Positions 1-6,325 of a DNA stretch of 14,079 nt are shown piece after piece. Positions within the stretch are counted from its first letter, which is position 1, and each line of letters starts with the position of its first letter. Source of the DNA: Deltaproteobacteria bacterium (GTDB lineage Bacteria; Myxococcota_A; UBA9042; DTJE01); contig JAADHL010000165.1 in assembly GCA_013151875.1 (NCBI GenBank), forward strand, positions 1 to 14,079. Reading direction: 5' to 3'. Under the pieces are notes generated by a model that saw only the letters and a list, made by a program, of their open reading frames with translations, did not search any database and was not told the DNA's origin. The position numbers and the translations under genes are program-made.

Positions 1-675
1 GTAGAGTTTCTGGTTGATGAAAATCACTCTTTCTATTTTCTGGAGATGAACACCCGGTTGCAGGTCGAACACCCGGTGACCGAAGCCGTGCTGGGCGTTG
101 ACCTGGTGGGCGCCATGGTGTCGGTGGCCATGGGCGACCCGTTGCCGTGGCGACAATCCGACCTGGCCCAGCGCGGCCACGCGATCGAATGCCGGGTCTA
201 TGCGGAGGACCCCTACAACAATCATCTGCCCGCGCCTGGACGCCTGTACAGATACAAAAGACCGTCCGGCCCGTTCGTCAGGGTGGACGACGGGGTCGAG
301 GAGGGCGGGGAGGTCAGCCAGTACTATGACCCGATGATTGCCAAGGTCATCGTCTGGGGTGAAACCAGGGGGCGCGCGATACGGCGGATGATCAACGCCC
401 TCGACGAATACGTAATCGGGGGTGTCAGGCACAACATTCCACTGCTGCGCCAGGTATTGAGATCCGATGAATTCGTCCGCGGACGATACGATACAGGCAT
501 TCTGGAACGCATCGGGCCGGTGAAGGGATCTGGATTGTCGGTCGAGGAAGCGGCCCTGGCGGTGGCTGCCGGCACTCTGCTTGGCAGGGGAAACGTCATG
601 ACGCTCGGTCGTACGGCCGACAGCGGACCTTCGGCATGGAGGCGTTCCGTCATGCCAGTGTACGGGAGGAGATAG
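1..675 (+). CDS. accC: Biotin carboxylase subunit, C-terminal part (5' end outside window)
   Basis: This is the last 224 residues of a biotin carboxylase, the ATP-grasp enzyme that carboxylates carrier-bound biotin using ATP and bicarbonate. The reading frame is open from base 1, so the gene starts upstream. The fragment opens with the signature LEMNTRLQVEHPVTE (residues 14-28). It holds the catalytic Glu, Asn, Arg and Glu that correspond to E288, N290, R292 and E296 of E. coli AccC. The C-terminal domain follows, with RGHAIECRVYAEDP and SQYYDPMIAKVIVWGE. After the usual family end there are about 45 extra residues of no recognised type. Beside a carrier protein and methylmalonyl-CoA mutase, the likeliest role is the carboxylase half of propionyl-CoA (or acetyl/propionyl-CoA) carboxylase; that substrate is inference. 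The stop is 3 bases before the next start, so the two genes are surely co-transcribed. Confidence 0.93.
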   Translation, partial: VEFLVDENHSFYFLEMNTRLQVEHPVTEAVLGVDLVGAMVSVAMGDPLPWRQSDLAQRGHAIECRVYAEDPYNNHLPAPGRLYRYKRPSGPFVRVDDGVEEGGEVSQYYDPMIAKVIVWGETRGRAIRRMINALDEYVIGGVRHNIPLLRQVLRSDEFVRGRYDTGILERIGPVKGSGLSVEEAALAVAAGTLLGRGNVMTLGRTADSGPSAWRRSVMPVYGRR

Positions 676-678
676 CAG

Positions 679-1176
679 GTGCGCCGGTGGTTGATCGAAG
701 GACGCGGCGGTGATTCCCTTGAGGCCGTGGTGCGCAAGGTGACGCCGGATTACGTGGAGGTGGATGTCGGTGAGTCCACGGTGAGGCTTGGAATCGCCAG
801 GACCGGGAACTCCATCGCCTTCGTCATGCCCTCCGGACGGGTCGCGGTCCCGGTGGTGGGTCCGCGTAACGGCGCCGGCGTCGATGTCCTGCTGGATGGC
901 CGTTGCCTGCACCTGTCCGAGGTCGGAAACGGCGAGGCTGTGTCCGACTCATCCGGGTCGGGCCAGCGCAGCATCAGGTCCCTGATGCCCGGCAGGGTCG
1001 TGAAGGTCCTGGTGTCGCCCGGGGACGAAATCGTCGTCGGTCAGGGGGTCGTCATCCTGGAGGCGATGAAGATGGAGAACGAGGTCAAGGCAACGGGCGC
1101 CGGCAAGGTGGCGCGCGTGCTCGTCGCAGAGGGCGACCGCGTGGACGCGGGCGCGAACATGGTGGAATTCGAATAG
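679..1176 (+). CDS. Biotin carboxyl carrier protein of acyl-CoA carboxylase
   Basis: This 165-residue protein carries the biotin that shuttles CO2 between biotin carboxylase and carboxyltransferase. The biotinyl/lipoyl domain occupies roughly residues 98-165 and has the motif EAMKMENEV, with Lys131 as the predicted biotinylation site. Residues 1-90 form a beta-rich stretch resembling the region before the carrier domain in propionyl-CoA carboxylase alpha chains. A Ser/Gly-rich linker (about 88-97) joins the two parts. The start is GTG at 679, preceded by a strong Shine-Dalgarno GGGAGGA (664-670). Together with the preceding gene it looks like a propionyl-CoA carboxylase alpha chain split into two polypeptides. 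The mutase gene follows after 74 bases, which supports a role in propionyl-CoA metabolism. Biotin carrier identity is near certain; the acyl-CoA substrate is inferred from neighbours. Confidence 0.92.
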   Translation: MRRWLIEGRGGDSLEAVVRKVTPDYVEVDVGESTVRLGIARTGNSIAFVMPSGRVAVPVVGPRNGAGVDVLLDGRCLHLSEVGNGEAVSDSSGSGQRSIRSLMPGRVVKVLVSPGDEIVVGQGVVILEAMKMENEVKATGAGKVARVLVAEGDRVDAGANMVEFE

Positions 1177-1196
1177 CGGATCACGCCTTTAAGTCA

Positions 1197-1225
1197 TTTA
1201 CCATATGCGCAATACCGTTTATCTT
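1197..1225 (+). promoter_or_regulatory. Possible weak sigma70-like promoter before the mutase gene
   Basis: TTTACC (1197-1202), a 17-bp spacer and TATCTT (1220-1225) lie in the 74-bp gap before the mutase start. Each box matches the consensus at four of six bases. The gap is noticeably more AT-rich than the flanking genes. It could give the mutase its own transcript, but read-through from the carboxylase genes is just as likely. Confidence 0.3.
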
Positions 1226-1250
1226 GATGCGGCAATGACCGGAGTCTGTC

Positions 1251-2903
1251 ATGGACGACGAAAAGACCGGCGGGAAATTGGCGGAACTGTACCGATCCGT
1301 GGGGGCGGACGCCGAGGGAAGGCTGAAGGGAGATGGATCGCACACCCTCTCGACCGGGGAGGAGATGCCTTTTCTGTTTACGCGACACGATGCGGACCCC
1401 TCGCCGGGCGGGGACCTGCCGGGGACGCCCCCGTTCAGACGCGGAATACACCCAACCATGTACCGCGGCCGTCTGTGGACCATGCGCCAGTACGCGGGTT
1501 TCGGCGACGCCGAGGCAACGAACCGACGGTTCAAATATCTGCTGGATCAGGGACAGACCGGCTTGTCCACGGCCTTCGACCTGCCCACTCAGATGGGTCT
1601 CGATTCGGATGACCCGCTTTCCGTGGGCGAGGTGGGTAGGGTCGGCGTGGCGATCGACACTGTGGACGACCTGGCGCGTGTATTCGAGGACATCCCCCTG
1701 GACCAGGTGTCCGTGTCCATGACAATCAACGCCACGGCCCCGATCCTTCTGGCCATGTTGCAGGTGGTGGCCGAGGAGAGAGGGATCGACCCGTCGGCCC
1801 TGGCGGGCACGACTCAGAACGATGTTTTAAAGGAGTACGTGGCGCGCGGCACCTACATTTATCCGCCGGGACCCAGCCTGGCCCTGGCCGCGGACCTCAT
1901 TGCGTATTGCGCGAAACACCTGCCTCGGTGGAACCCCATCAGTATCAGCGGGTACCATATACGCGAGGCCGGGTCAGACTCCATTCAGGAAGTTGGGTTC
2001 ACCCTGGCCGACGGCCTGGCGTACGTCCGCGCCGCCATGGATCGAGGCCTGGACGTGGACAGGTTCGCGCCAAGGCTGTCCTTCTTTTTTGGTTGCCATA
2101 ACCATTTTCTGGAAGAGGTCGCGAAGTTTCGAGCGGCCCGGGTCGCATGGGCCACCCTGATGAAGGAAAGAATCGGCGCCAAGGACCCTAGATCGATGGC
2201 GCTGAGGTTTCATACCCAGACGGCCGGGTGCACGCTGACCGCGCAACAGCCCGAAAACAACGTGGTCCGCGTGGCCATCCAGGCGCTTGCCGCGGTGCTG
2301 GGCGGGACCCAGTCCCTGCACACCAACGCCCAGGACGAGGCGCTTTCACTGCCCACTGAAAAGACCGCCCGGGTGGCGTTGAGGACCCAGCAGATCATTG
2401 GCCATGAATCCCATGTCACCGATTTTGTCGATCCATTGGGGGGCTCGTGGGCGATCGAATCCCTGACGGATCACATCATCGAAGGGGCCATGGATCTGGT
2501 GGATACCGTGGACTCGATGGGCGGCATGGTGGCAGCGATCGAGAGCGGATTCGTGCAGCGCGAGATCGAGAATTCGGCATACAGGCATCAACTCGACCTG
2601 GAGGCGGGTCGTGAACGCGTGGTCGGGGTGAACTGCTTTATGTCGGATGAGATTGAAGATGCCGCAGACAGCGACACGCGGGCCATAGTGGATCTGGAGG
2701 CCGGTCAGAAGGCGCGCCTCGCCGCGTTCCGCGAACAGCGCTCGTCAAAGAGGACGCGCGTGGGGCTGGATGGCGTGGTCGAGGCCGCGAAAAAGGGTGA
2801 AGGCGTGGTGGAGGCCGTGGTCGAAGCAGTGCGGGCAAGGGCCACTGTCGGCGAGGTGTCCAGCGCACTCGGAGAGGTCTTTGGCCGCCACCGGCCGGAA
2901 TAA
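1251..2903 (+). CDS. mcmA: Methylmalonyl-CoA mutase large (catalytic) subunit, without B12-binding domain
   Basis: This 550-residue protein is the substrate-binding TIM-barrel chain of adenosylcobalamin-dependent methylmalonyl-CoA mutase, which interconverts methylmalonyl-CoA and succinyl-CoA. Family signatures include [16 protein letters not shown] (69-84), [14 protein letters not shown] (109-122), [19 protein letters not shown] (188-206), SGYHIREAG (233-241) and [20 protein letters not shown] (351-370). Tyr81, Arg199 and His236 align at a constant offset of 8 with Tyr89, Arg207 and His244 of the Propionibacterium enzyme. Tyr and Arg are the methylmalonyl-CoA choice; isobutyryl-CoA mutases have Phe and Gln. 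The chain ends where single-chain enzymes enter the linker to the cobalamin domain, and no DxHxxG motif follows. A separate small subunit must therefore be encoded elsewhere, as in archaeal-type two-subunit enzymes. The start ATG has GGAG at 1241-1244. Confidence 0.95.
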   Translation: MDDEKTGGKLAELYRSVGADAEGRLKGDGSHTLSTGEEMPFLFTRHDADPSPGGDLPGTPPFRRGIHPTMYRGRLWTMRQYAGFGDAEATNRRFKYLLDQGQTGLSTAFDLPTQMGLDSDDPLSVGEVGRVGVAIDTVDDLARVFEDIPLDQVSVSMTINATAPILLAMLQVVAEERGIDPSALAGTTQNDVLKEYVARGTYIYPPGPSLALAADLIAYCAKHLPRWNPISISGYHIREAGSDSIQEVGFTLADGLAYVRAAMDRGLDVDRFAPRLSFFFGCHNHFLEEVAKFRAARVAWATLMKERIGAKDPRSMALRFHTQTAGCTLTAQQPENNVVRVAIQALAAVLGGTQSLHTNAQDEALSLPTEKTARVALRTQQIIGHESHVTDFVDPLGGSWAIESLTDHIIEGAMDLVDTVDSMGGMVAAIESGFVQREIENSAYRHQLDLEAGRERVVGVNCFMSDEIEDAADSDTRAIVDLEAGQKARLAAFREQRSSKRTRVGLDGVVEAAKKGEGVVEAVVEAVRARATVGEVSSALGEVFGRHRPE

Positions 2904-2917
2904 CAGGGTAGCGGACG

Positions 2918-4099
2918 TTGAAACTTCTGGACGCGGTTGAAGGACGTTCCATCGTTGTGGTCCTCGGAAACGGGGGCGTGGGCAAGACCACGGTGGCGTC
3001 TGCCGTGGCCCTGCTGGCGGCGAGGGCCGGCAGACGGGTGCTGGTCGTCACCGTTGATCCATCGAACAGGCTCAAGCAGTCCCTGGGTCTTTCAGGCAGG
3101 CCCGGCGTGGAGGAATCCGTGTCGCTGCCCGACGCGGACCGAGATGGGCGTATTGGTTCCCTGCACGCCATGATCCTTGACGCGGCCACCGAGATGGACC
3201 GCCTGGTCAAGCGCCTGGTTCCGGACGCAGGCGACAGGGCCCGCATCACGGACAACGTGTTCTACAGGAAGGCGGCCTCGTACATGGCGGGCACGCACGA
3301 ATACATGGCCATGGAACGTCTGCTGGAAGCGCACGAATCGGGGCGCTATGACCTGATCGTCCTGGACACCCCTCCAGAGAGGCACGCGCTGGATTTCCTG
3401 GATGCGCCAGCCCGCCTGGGTGGACTGCTTTCCAGTGAGGTGTTCAGGCTGTTCGTTACCGCTTCGTCCGGCCTTTCGAGGCTGGGTCTGGGGGCCTTGC
3501 GATGGCGCTCGGTCATCCTGAAGGGGATCAGCCGGTTCGCCGGTGAAGAGACCTTTTTGGCGATTCTGGACTTTGTTTTGGCGTTCCAGCCCATGTTCGA
3601 TGGTTTCCGTCACAGGGCCGAAAAGGTCGGCTCGTGGTTCATCGGTCCGGGCTGCGCCACGATGGTGGTTTGCCGGCCGGGCAGGCGCTGTGCCGGGGAG
3701 GTCAGGGCAACCATGGACGCGTTGGAGGGCAGAAGCGTGGCCCCGGCGGCCATTGTGGCCAACAGGGTCCGAGTATGGCCTCCTCCCGGTTCGGCCGGGC
3801 AGGGTGTCGGACCAGTGGACCTCGCGACCCTTGCCGGGGCGCTGGAGTCGAATCCAGCGATGAGCCTTGCCGGTCGCGATGAAATCACGGACCTCGCGAA
3901 AAGGACCATCGACCTTGCGAACCGTTACAGGGACCTGACCAAAGAGGATTGCGAACACCTGGTGGCGCTGCGTGCGGTGGCAGGGTCCACGCCTGTGTTT
4001 GAGATCCCTTTACTGAAGGGCGAAGTGAGCGACCTGGAGAGCCTGGCGGGGTTCGCCAGGGTCGTGGACGAGGCGCGTTGGTCTTTTCGCCCTACGTAG
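2918..4099 (+). CDS. ArsA-related P-loop ATPase of unknown role, next to the mutase
   Basis: This 393-residue SIMIBI-class ATPase belongs to the ArsA/Get3 group. It has a P-loop GNGGVGKTT (17-25), a switch I-like VDPSNRLKQS (46-55), the subfamily motif AGTHEYMAMERL (125-136) and a switch II-like LDTPPERHALDFLDAP (150-165). A hydrophobic helical region follows (about 168-255), where ArsA-family proteins bind clients or membranes. The intradimer 'signature' lysine of the deviant Walker A (GKGGVGKT) is Asn18 here. I recall related ArsA-type ATPases of actinobacteria and myxobacteria also lacking it, so this looks like a subfamily trait rather than damage. The start is TTG at 2918, 14 bases after the mutase stop, with AGGG at 2905-2908; the two genes are probably one transcript. 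No arsenical pump or tail-anchored protein gene is adjacent. A chaperone role for the mutase is only a hypothesis from position. Confidence 0.85.
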   Translation: MKLLDAVEGRSIVVVLGNGGVGKTTVASAVALLAARAGRRVLVVTVDPSNRLKQSLGLSGRPGVEESVSLPDADRDGRIGSLHAMILDAATEMDRLVKRLVPDAGDRARITDNVFYRKAASYMAGTHEYMAMERLLEAHESGRYDLIVLDTPPERHALDFLDAPARLGGLLSSEVFRLFVTASSGLSRLGLGALRWRSVILKGISRFAGEETFLAILDFVLAFQPMFDGFRHRAEKVGSWFIGPGCATMVVCRPGRRCAGEVRATMDALEGRSVAPAAIVANRVRVWPPPGSAGQGVGPVDLATLAGALESNPAMSLAGRDEITDLAKRTIDLANRYRDLTKEDCEHLVALRAVAGSTPVFEIPLLKGEVSDLESLAGFARVVDEARWSFRPT

Positions 4100-4700
4100 A
4101 AGGCGTCAGGCCCGAGCACTCGTAAAAGGCCGGGAGGCAGTTGGTTTCCAGGCAAGCGCCGCATTCCGGGGCGGACGTGTCCGCGATGCACTCGGCCAGG
4201 CAGTTGTCCACTCCGCACAGGCTGGATGCCCCGTAGCAGGCGGCGCAACCATCGGACAGGTCCAGTCCCGTGATCGGTGGGTCGGTCTTGTCCGAGCCGT
4301 TTTGCACGCAATTGACAACGCAATCGAGGGTCGGGTCGGCCAGGCAAAGCTTGACCACGCAGTCGCCGGTCACGGACAGGGGCGCGTCAGGGTCGGCCGC
4401 GATGACCGCCTGATCGGCCGCGTTCGTGCACTGGTCCTTGGGCGTGGTTGTTTCCTCGCCGCTGCCCAGGTCGGTCCCGCCGCCAAGGTCCGTGCCACCG
4501 CCCAGGTCGGTCCCGCCGCCCAGGTCGGTCCCGCCGCCAAGGTCGGTGCCACCGCCCAGGTCGGTCCCACCGCCGAGGTCGGTCCCACCGCCAAGGTCTG
4601 TACCACCGGTCGTGTCCGTACCGCCGCTGTCACTGCCGCAGGCGATTGCCAGCGAAAGAAGCGCGCCGATTGCCATTACACTCAAGAATTTCCGAAGCAT
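4092..4700 (-). CDS. Cys-rich surface lipoprotein with TDLGGG repeat linker
   Basis: This is a 202-residue predicted lipoprotein. The start ATG at 4700 is chosen because AAGGAGG lies at ideal spacing just upstream and a clear lipoprotein signal follows: MLRKFLSVMAIGALLSLAIAC, with the lipidated Cys at residue 21. After the lipobox comes a flexible, acidic, Gly-rich linker made of GGTDTT and eight copies of GGTDLG. A C-terminal domain of about 115 residues then has 14 cysteines, many in spacings such as DGCAAC, ECGAC and CLETNC, consistent with seven disulfides. Similar Cys-rich C-terminal domains occur on many myxobacterial lipoproteins of unknown function; I cannot assign one. The last 8 bases overlap the end of the convergent ATPase gene, leaving no room for a separate terminator between them. 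Confidence 0.85.
   Translation of the reverse strand: MLRKFLSVMAIGALLSLAIACGSDSGGTDTTGGTDLGGGTDLGGGTDLGGGTDLGGGTDLGGGTDLGGGTDLGGGTDLGSGEETTTPKDQCTNAADQAVIAADPDAPLSVTGDCVVKLCLADPTLDCVVNCVQNGSDKTDPPITGLDLSDGCAACYGASSLCGVDNCLAECIADTSAPECGACLETNCLPAFYECSGLTPST
4465..4626 (-). repeat. 18-bp tandem repeat (nine units) inside lipoprotein gene
   Basis: Eight units of an 18-bp repeat (4465-4608) each encode GGTDLG on the minus strand, and a ninth diverged unit (4609-4626) encodes GGTDTT. Units differ mainly at third codon positions: the plus-strand unit starts ccc, cca or ccg and ends ccgccg or ccaccg. Because the unit is a multiple of three, gain or loss of units would change linker length without shifting the frame. 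It is a coding minisatellite, not a CRISPR: there are no spacers. Confidence 0.95.
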
Positions 4701-4734
4701 GAAAACCTCCTTAGTTTCACTCGCTAATTGAAGC

Positions 4735-4762
4735 AGTCTATCATATCCACGACTTGCGTCAA
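4735..4762 (-). promoter_or_regulatory. Putative sigma70-like promoter of the lipoprotein gene
   Basis: On the minus strand TTGACG (4757-4762), a 16-bp spacer and TAGACT (4735-4740) precede the lipoprotein start at 4700. They would give a leader of roughly 28 bases that contains the strong Shine-Dalgarno. Five of six bases match at -35 and four of six at -10. The segment is AT-rich compared with its surroundings. Confidence 0.5.
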
Positions 4763-4856
4763 TGTAATTCTGCCAGGATATCATCCAAAAAAATCAGAAG
4801 GCGAAAAGCAATAGTCGCGATTCAAGCGGTGTGGTATCCAAACAACCGTTCTTAAC

Positions 4857-4876
4857 CGTACCCGTGCCCGTACCCG
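4857..4876. repeat. Short hexanucleotide tandem (CGTRCC, about 3.3 units)
   Basis: CGTACC, CGTGCC and CGTACC follow one another, with a partial fourth unit, between the lipoprotein promoter and the tRNA gene. The sequence is too short for any functional claim. It resembles the degenerate GTACCC/GTGCCC arrays I recall between genes in myxobacterial genomes. Confidence 0.5.
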
Positions 4877-4944
4877 GACTTCAAGTATCGTTGACGGCGC
4901 ACCCCACCAACCCTTGCCTGCCCCTTTTTCCGACATGTGTCCTT

Positions 4945-5019
4945 TGGAGGCGCCACCCGGAGTCGAACCGGGGATGGAGGTTTTGCAGACCCCTGCCTTA
5001 ACCACTTGGCTATGGCGCC
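4945..5019 (-). tRNA. tRNA-Cys (anticodon GCA)
   Basis: The minus strand folds into a complete tRNA. A 7-bp acceptor stem pairs GGCGCCA with TGGCGCC. The D arm is GCC/GGC with a GTGG-containing loop. The anticodon stem GGGGT/ACCTC encloses the loop CTGCAAA, giving anticodon GCA for cysteine. The T arm is CCCGG-TTCGACT-CCGGG. The discriminator base is T (4948), and the 3' CCA is encoded (4945-4947). The gene stands alone, not in a tRNA cluster. I see no direct repeat of its 3' end nearby that would mark an integrated element. Confidence 0.97.
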
Positions 5020-5038
5020 GTTTCAAAAATCCACGGGA

Positions 5039-5067
5039 TAAATACGCGATCAGACAAAAGGTGTCAA
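5039..5067 (-). promoter_or_regulatory. Promoter of tRNA-Cys
   Basis: On the minus strand a perfect TTGACA (5062-5067) is followed by a 17-bp spacer and TATTTA (5039-5044). The run CCCG just downstream resembles the GC-rich discriminator of stable-RNA promoters. The predicted transcript would start about 12 bases before the mature tRNA 5' end at 5019. Confidence 0.6.
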
Positions 5068-5104
5068 GAAAGGCCACGGCACGGCGGGCAATATGCGAGA
5101 GTAT

Positions 5105-5137
5105 CATACCCAGGTTTTGGAGCACCATACCCAGGTT
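5105..5137. repeat. 12-bp direct repeat upstream of radical SAM gene
   Basis: CATACCCAGGTT occurs exactly at 5105-5116 and again at 5126-5137. The 21-bp spacing is two helical turns, so both copies lie on the same DNA face. They sit 85-117 bases upstream of the radical SAM start. The arrangement is what a tandem activator or repressor site looks like, but no regulator is identified. Confidence 0.45.
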
Positions 5138-5221
5138 GATTTTCGGCGCGGATCTCCCGCTGGAAAACCAACCTCGGTCAGGGTTACTATTCCGATTGGG
5201 ATTCTGGCCGGGGAATAACGA

Positions 5222-6325
5222 ATGGCGCTGACCAAAAAGAGCGAGTTCATTCCAAAGTGGATAGCGTGGGAAACGACGCAGCGCTGCAATCTGAACTGTG
5301 TCCACTGTCGCTGCTCGTCGGACGATGACGCCCCGGTGGGCGCCTTTACGACCGAGAAGGGTTTTGCCCTGATGGACGAAATCGCGGACTGGGTCAAGCC
5401 GGTCGTGGTCCTGTCCGGGGGCGAACCCCTGGTTCGTGACGACATCTTCGACCTCGCCCGCCACGGGACCGGTCTGGGTTTTCGTATGTGCATGGCCACG
5501 AACGGGGTTCTGATTACGGACGAGACGTGCGCGGCCATGAAGGAGACGGATATCAAAATGGTGTCCCTGTCTCTTGATGGACCCACCGCCGAGGCGCACG
5601 ATGACTTCAGGCGCGTCAGCGGTTCGTTCGACGGGGTGATCAGGGGCGCCCGGCTGCTCAAGGAAAACGGGATCCCGTTTTTGATCAACAGCTCGTTCAC
5701 GAAACGCAATCAACGCCACATCGCGGATACATTCCGGGTGGCGAAGTCGCTGGGCGCAAGCGCTTGGTACATGTTCATGATCGTGCCCACGGGCAGGGGC
5801 GAGGACATCATGGCGGAACTGATCGGGCAGCCCGACTACGACGAGATCCTGGAATGGCATTACGAACAGGAAAAAAAGGAAAAAGACATCCTGATGAGGC
5901 CGACATGCGCCCCCCACTATTATCGGTTGGTGCCTCAACTGGCGAAAAAGGACGGGTCGCGTTTCAAGAGGCGGGACCTGACGTTTTCCACCGGCGCCGG
6001 AAAGGGGTGCGTGGCGGGCCAGACCATCTGCCTGATCGACGCGTTCGGCGGGGTCCATCCCTGCTCGTACATGGAGTCGTCCGCGGGCAATGTGTTCGAG
6101 CAGCCCTTCAGGAAAATATGGGAGGAGTCGCCTCTCATGTTGGCAATGAGGGACTTCGACGCCTACAAGGGCCGTTGCGGGGCGTGCGAGTTCAAGAACG
6201 TGTGCGGCGGCTGCCGCGCGCGGGCCTGGTCCGCCACCGGAGACTACCTGGAACAGGAACCCCTGTGCGACTACGTTCCGGTCCGCGTCAGGCGACAACG
6301 TGAGAAAGAGGGAAATCCGGGCTAA
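5222..6325 (+). CDS. Radical SAM/SPASM enzyme, AhbC/AhbD/NirJ-like (alternative heme pathway type)
   Basis: This 367-residue radical SAM enzyme has the 4Fe-4S/SAM motif CNLNCVHC (Cys22, 26, 29), SAM-binding GGEP (66-69) and SLSLDGP (116-121). A C-terminal SPASM-type region has cysteines at 263, 270, 281, 319, 322, 328, 331 and 349, enough for auxiliary clusters, including GGVHPCSY (276-283) and CGACEFKNVCGGCRARAW (319-336). The opening PKWIAWETTQRCNLNCVHCR and the central TCAPHYYRL (228-236) are typical of the AhbC, AhbD and NirJ group. These enzymes modify porphyrin side chains when heme b or d1 is made from siroheme. I cannot separate AhbC from AhbD by eye, and other SPASM maturases remain possible because no ahb or hem gene is adjacent. 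The start ATG at 5222 has a weak GGGGA upstream. The stop overlaps the convergent glycosyltransferase end by 4 bases. Confidence 0.85.
   Translation: MALTKKSEFIPKWIAWETTQRCNLNCVHCRCSSDDDAPVGAFTTEKGFALMDEIADWVKPVVVLSGGEPLVRDDIFDLARHGTGLGFRMCMATNGVLITDETCAAMKETDIKMVSLSLDGPTAEAHDDFRRVSGSFDGVIRGARLLKENGIPFLINSSFTKRNQRHIADTFRVAKSLGASAWYMFMIVPTGRGEDIMAELIGQPDYDEILEWHYEQEKKEKDILMRPTCAPHYYRLVPQLAKKDGSRFKRRDLTFSTGAGKGCVAGQTICLIDAFGGVHPCSYMESSAGNVFEQPFRKIWEESPLMLAMRDFDAYKGRCGACEFKNVCGGCRARAWSATGDYLEQEPLCDYVPVRVRRQREKEGNPG

Larger units (their letters stand above)
4701..5221. other. Intergenic region holding only tRNA-Cys and regulatory signals
   Basis: This 521-base stretch lies between the lipoprotein and radical SAM genes and has no protein gene that I can support. 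It contains the lipoprotein promoter (4735-4762), a short hexanucleotide tandem (4857-4876), the tRNA-Cys gene (4945-5019) with its promoter (5039-5067), and a 12-bp direct repeat (5105-5137). From 5138 to the start at 5222 I see no convincing -35/-10 pair. The only nearby Shine-Dalgarno-like run is GGGGA at 5210-5214. Confidence 0.7.

Noticed and set aside
1251..2903. Isobutyryl-CoA or 2-hydroxyisobutyryl-CoA mutase instead of methylmalonyl-CoA mutase
   Set aside because: Tyr81 and Arg199 match the methylmalonyl-CoA enzymes. Isobutyryl-type enzymes have Phe and Gln at these sites.
3092..3958. A 288-codon antisense frame within the ATPase gene
   Set aside because: Its composition is that of a shadow frame, with no motif. 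The sense frame has P-loop and switch motifs throughout.
4465..4626. Regular repeats suggesting a CRISPR array
   Set aside because: The units are contiguous 18-mers with no spacers, and they stay in frame within a lipoprotein gene.
4701..4784. Extension of the small lipoprotein to an in-frame upstream start at 4784
   Set aside because: The added 28 residues would bury the lipoprotein signal, would cover the predicted promoter, and have no Shine-Dalgarno. The start at 4700 has AAGGAGG.
4945..5019. tRNA as an attachment site for an integrated element
   Set aside because: No second copy of the tRNA 3' end, integrase gene or phage-type gene is present in the window.
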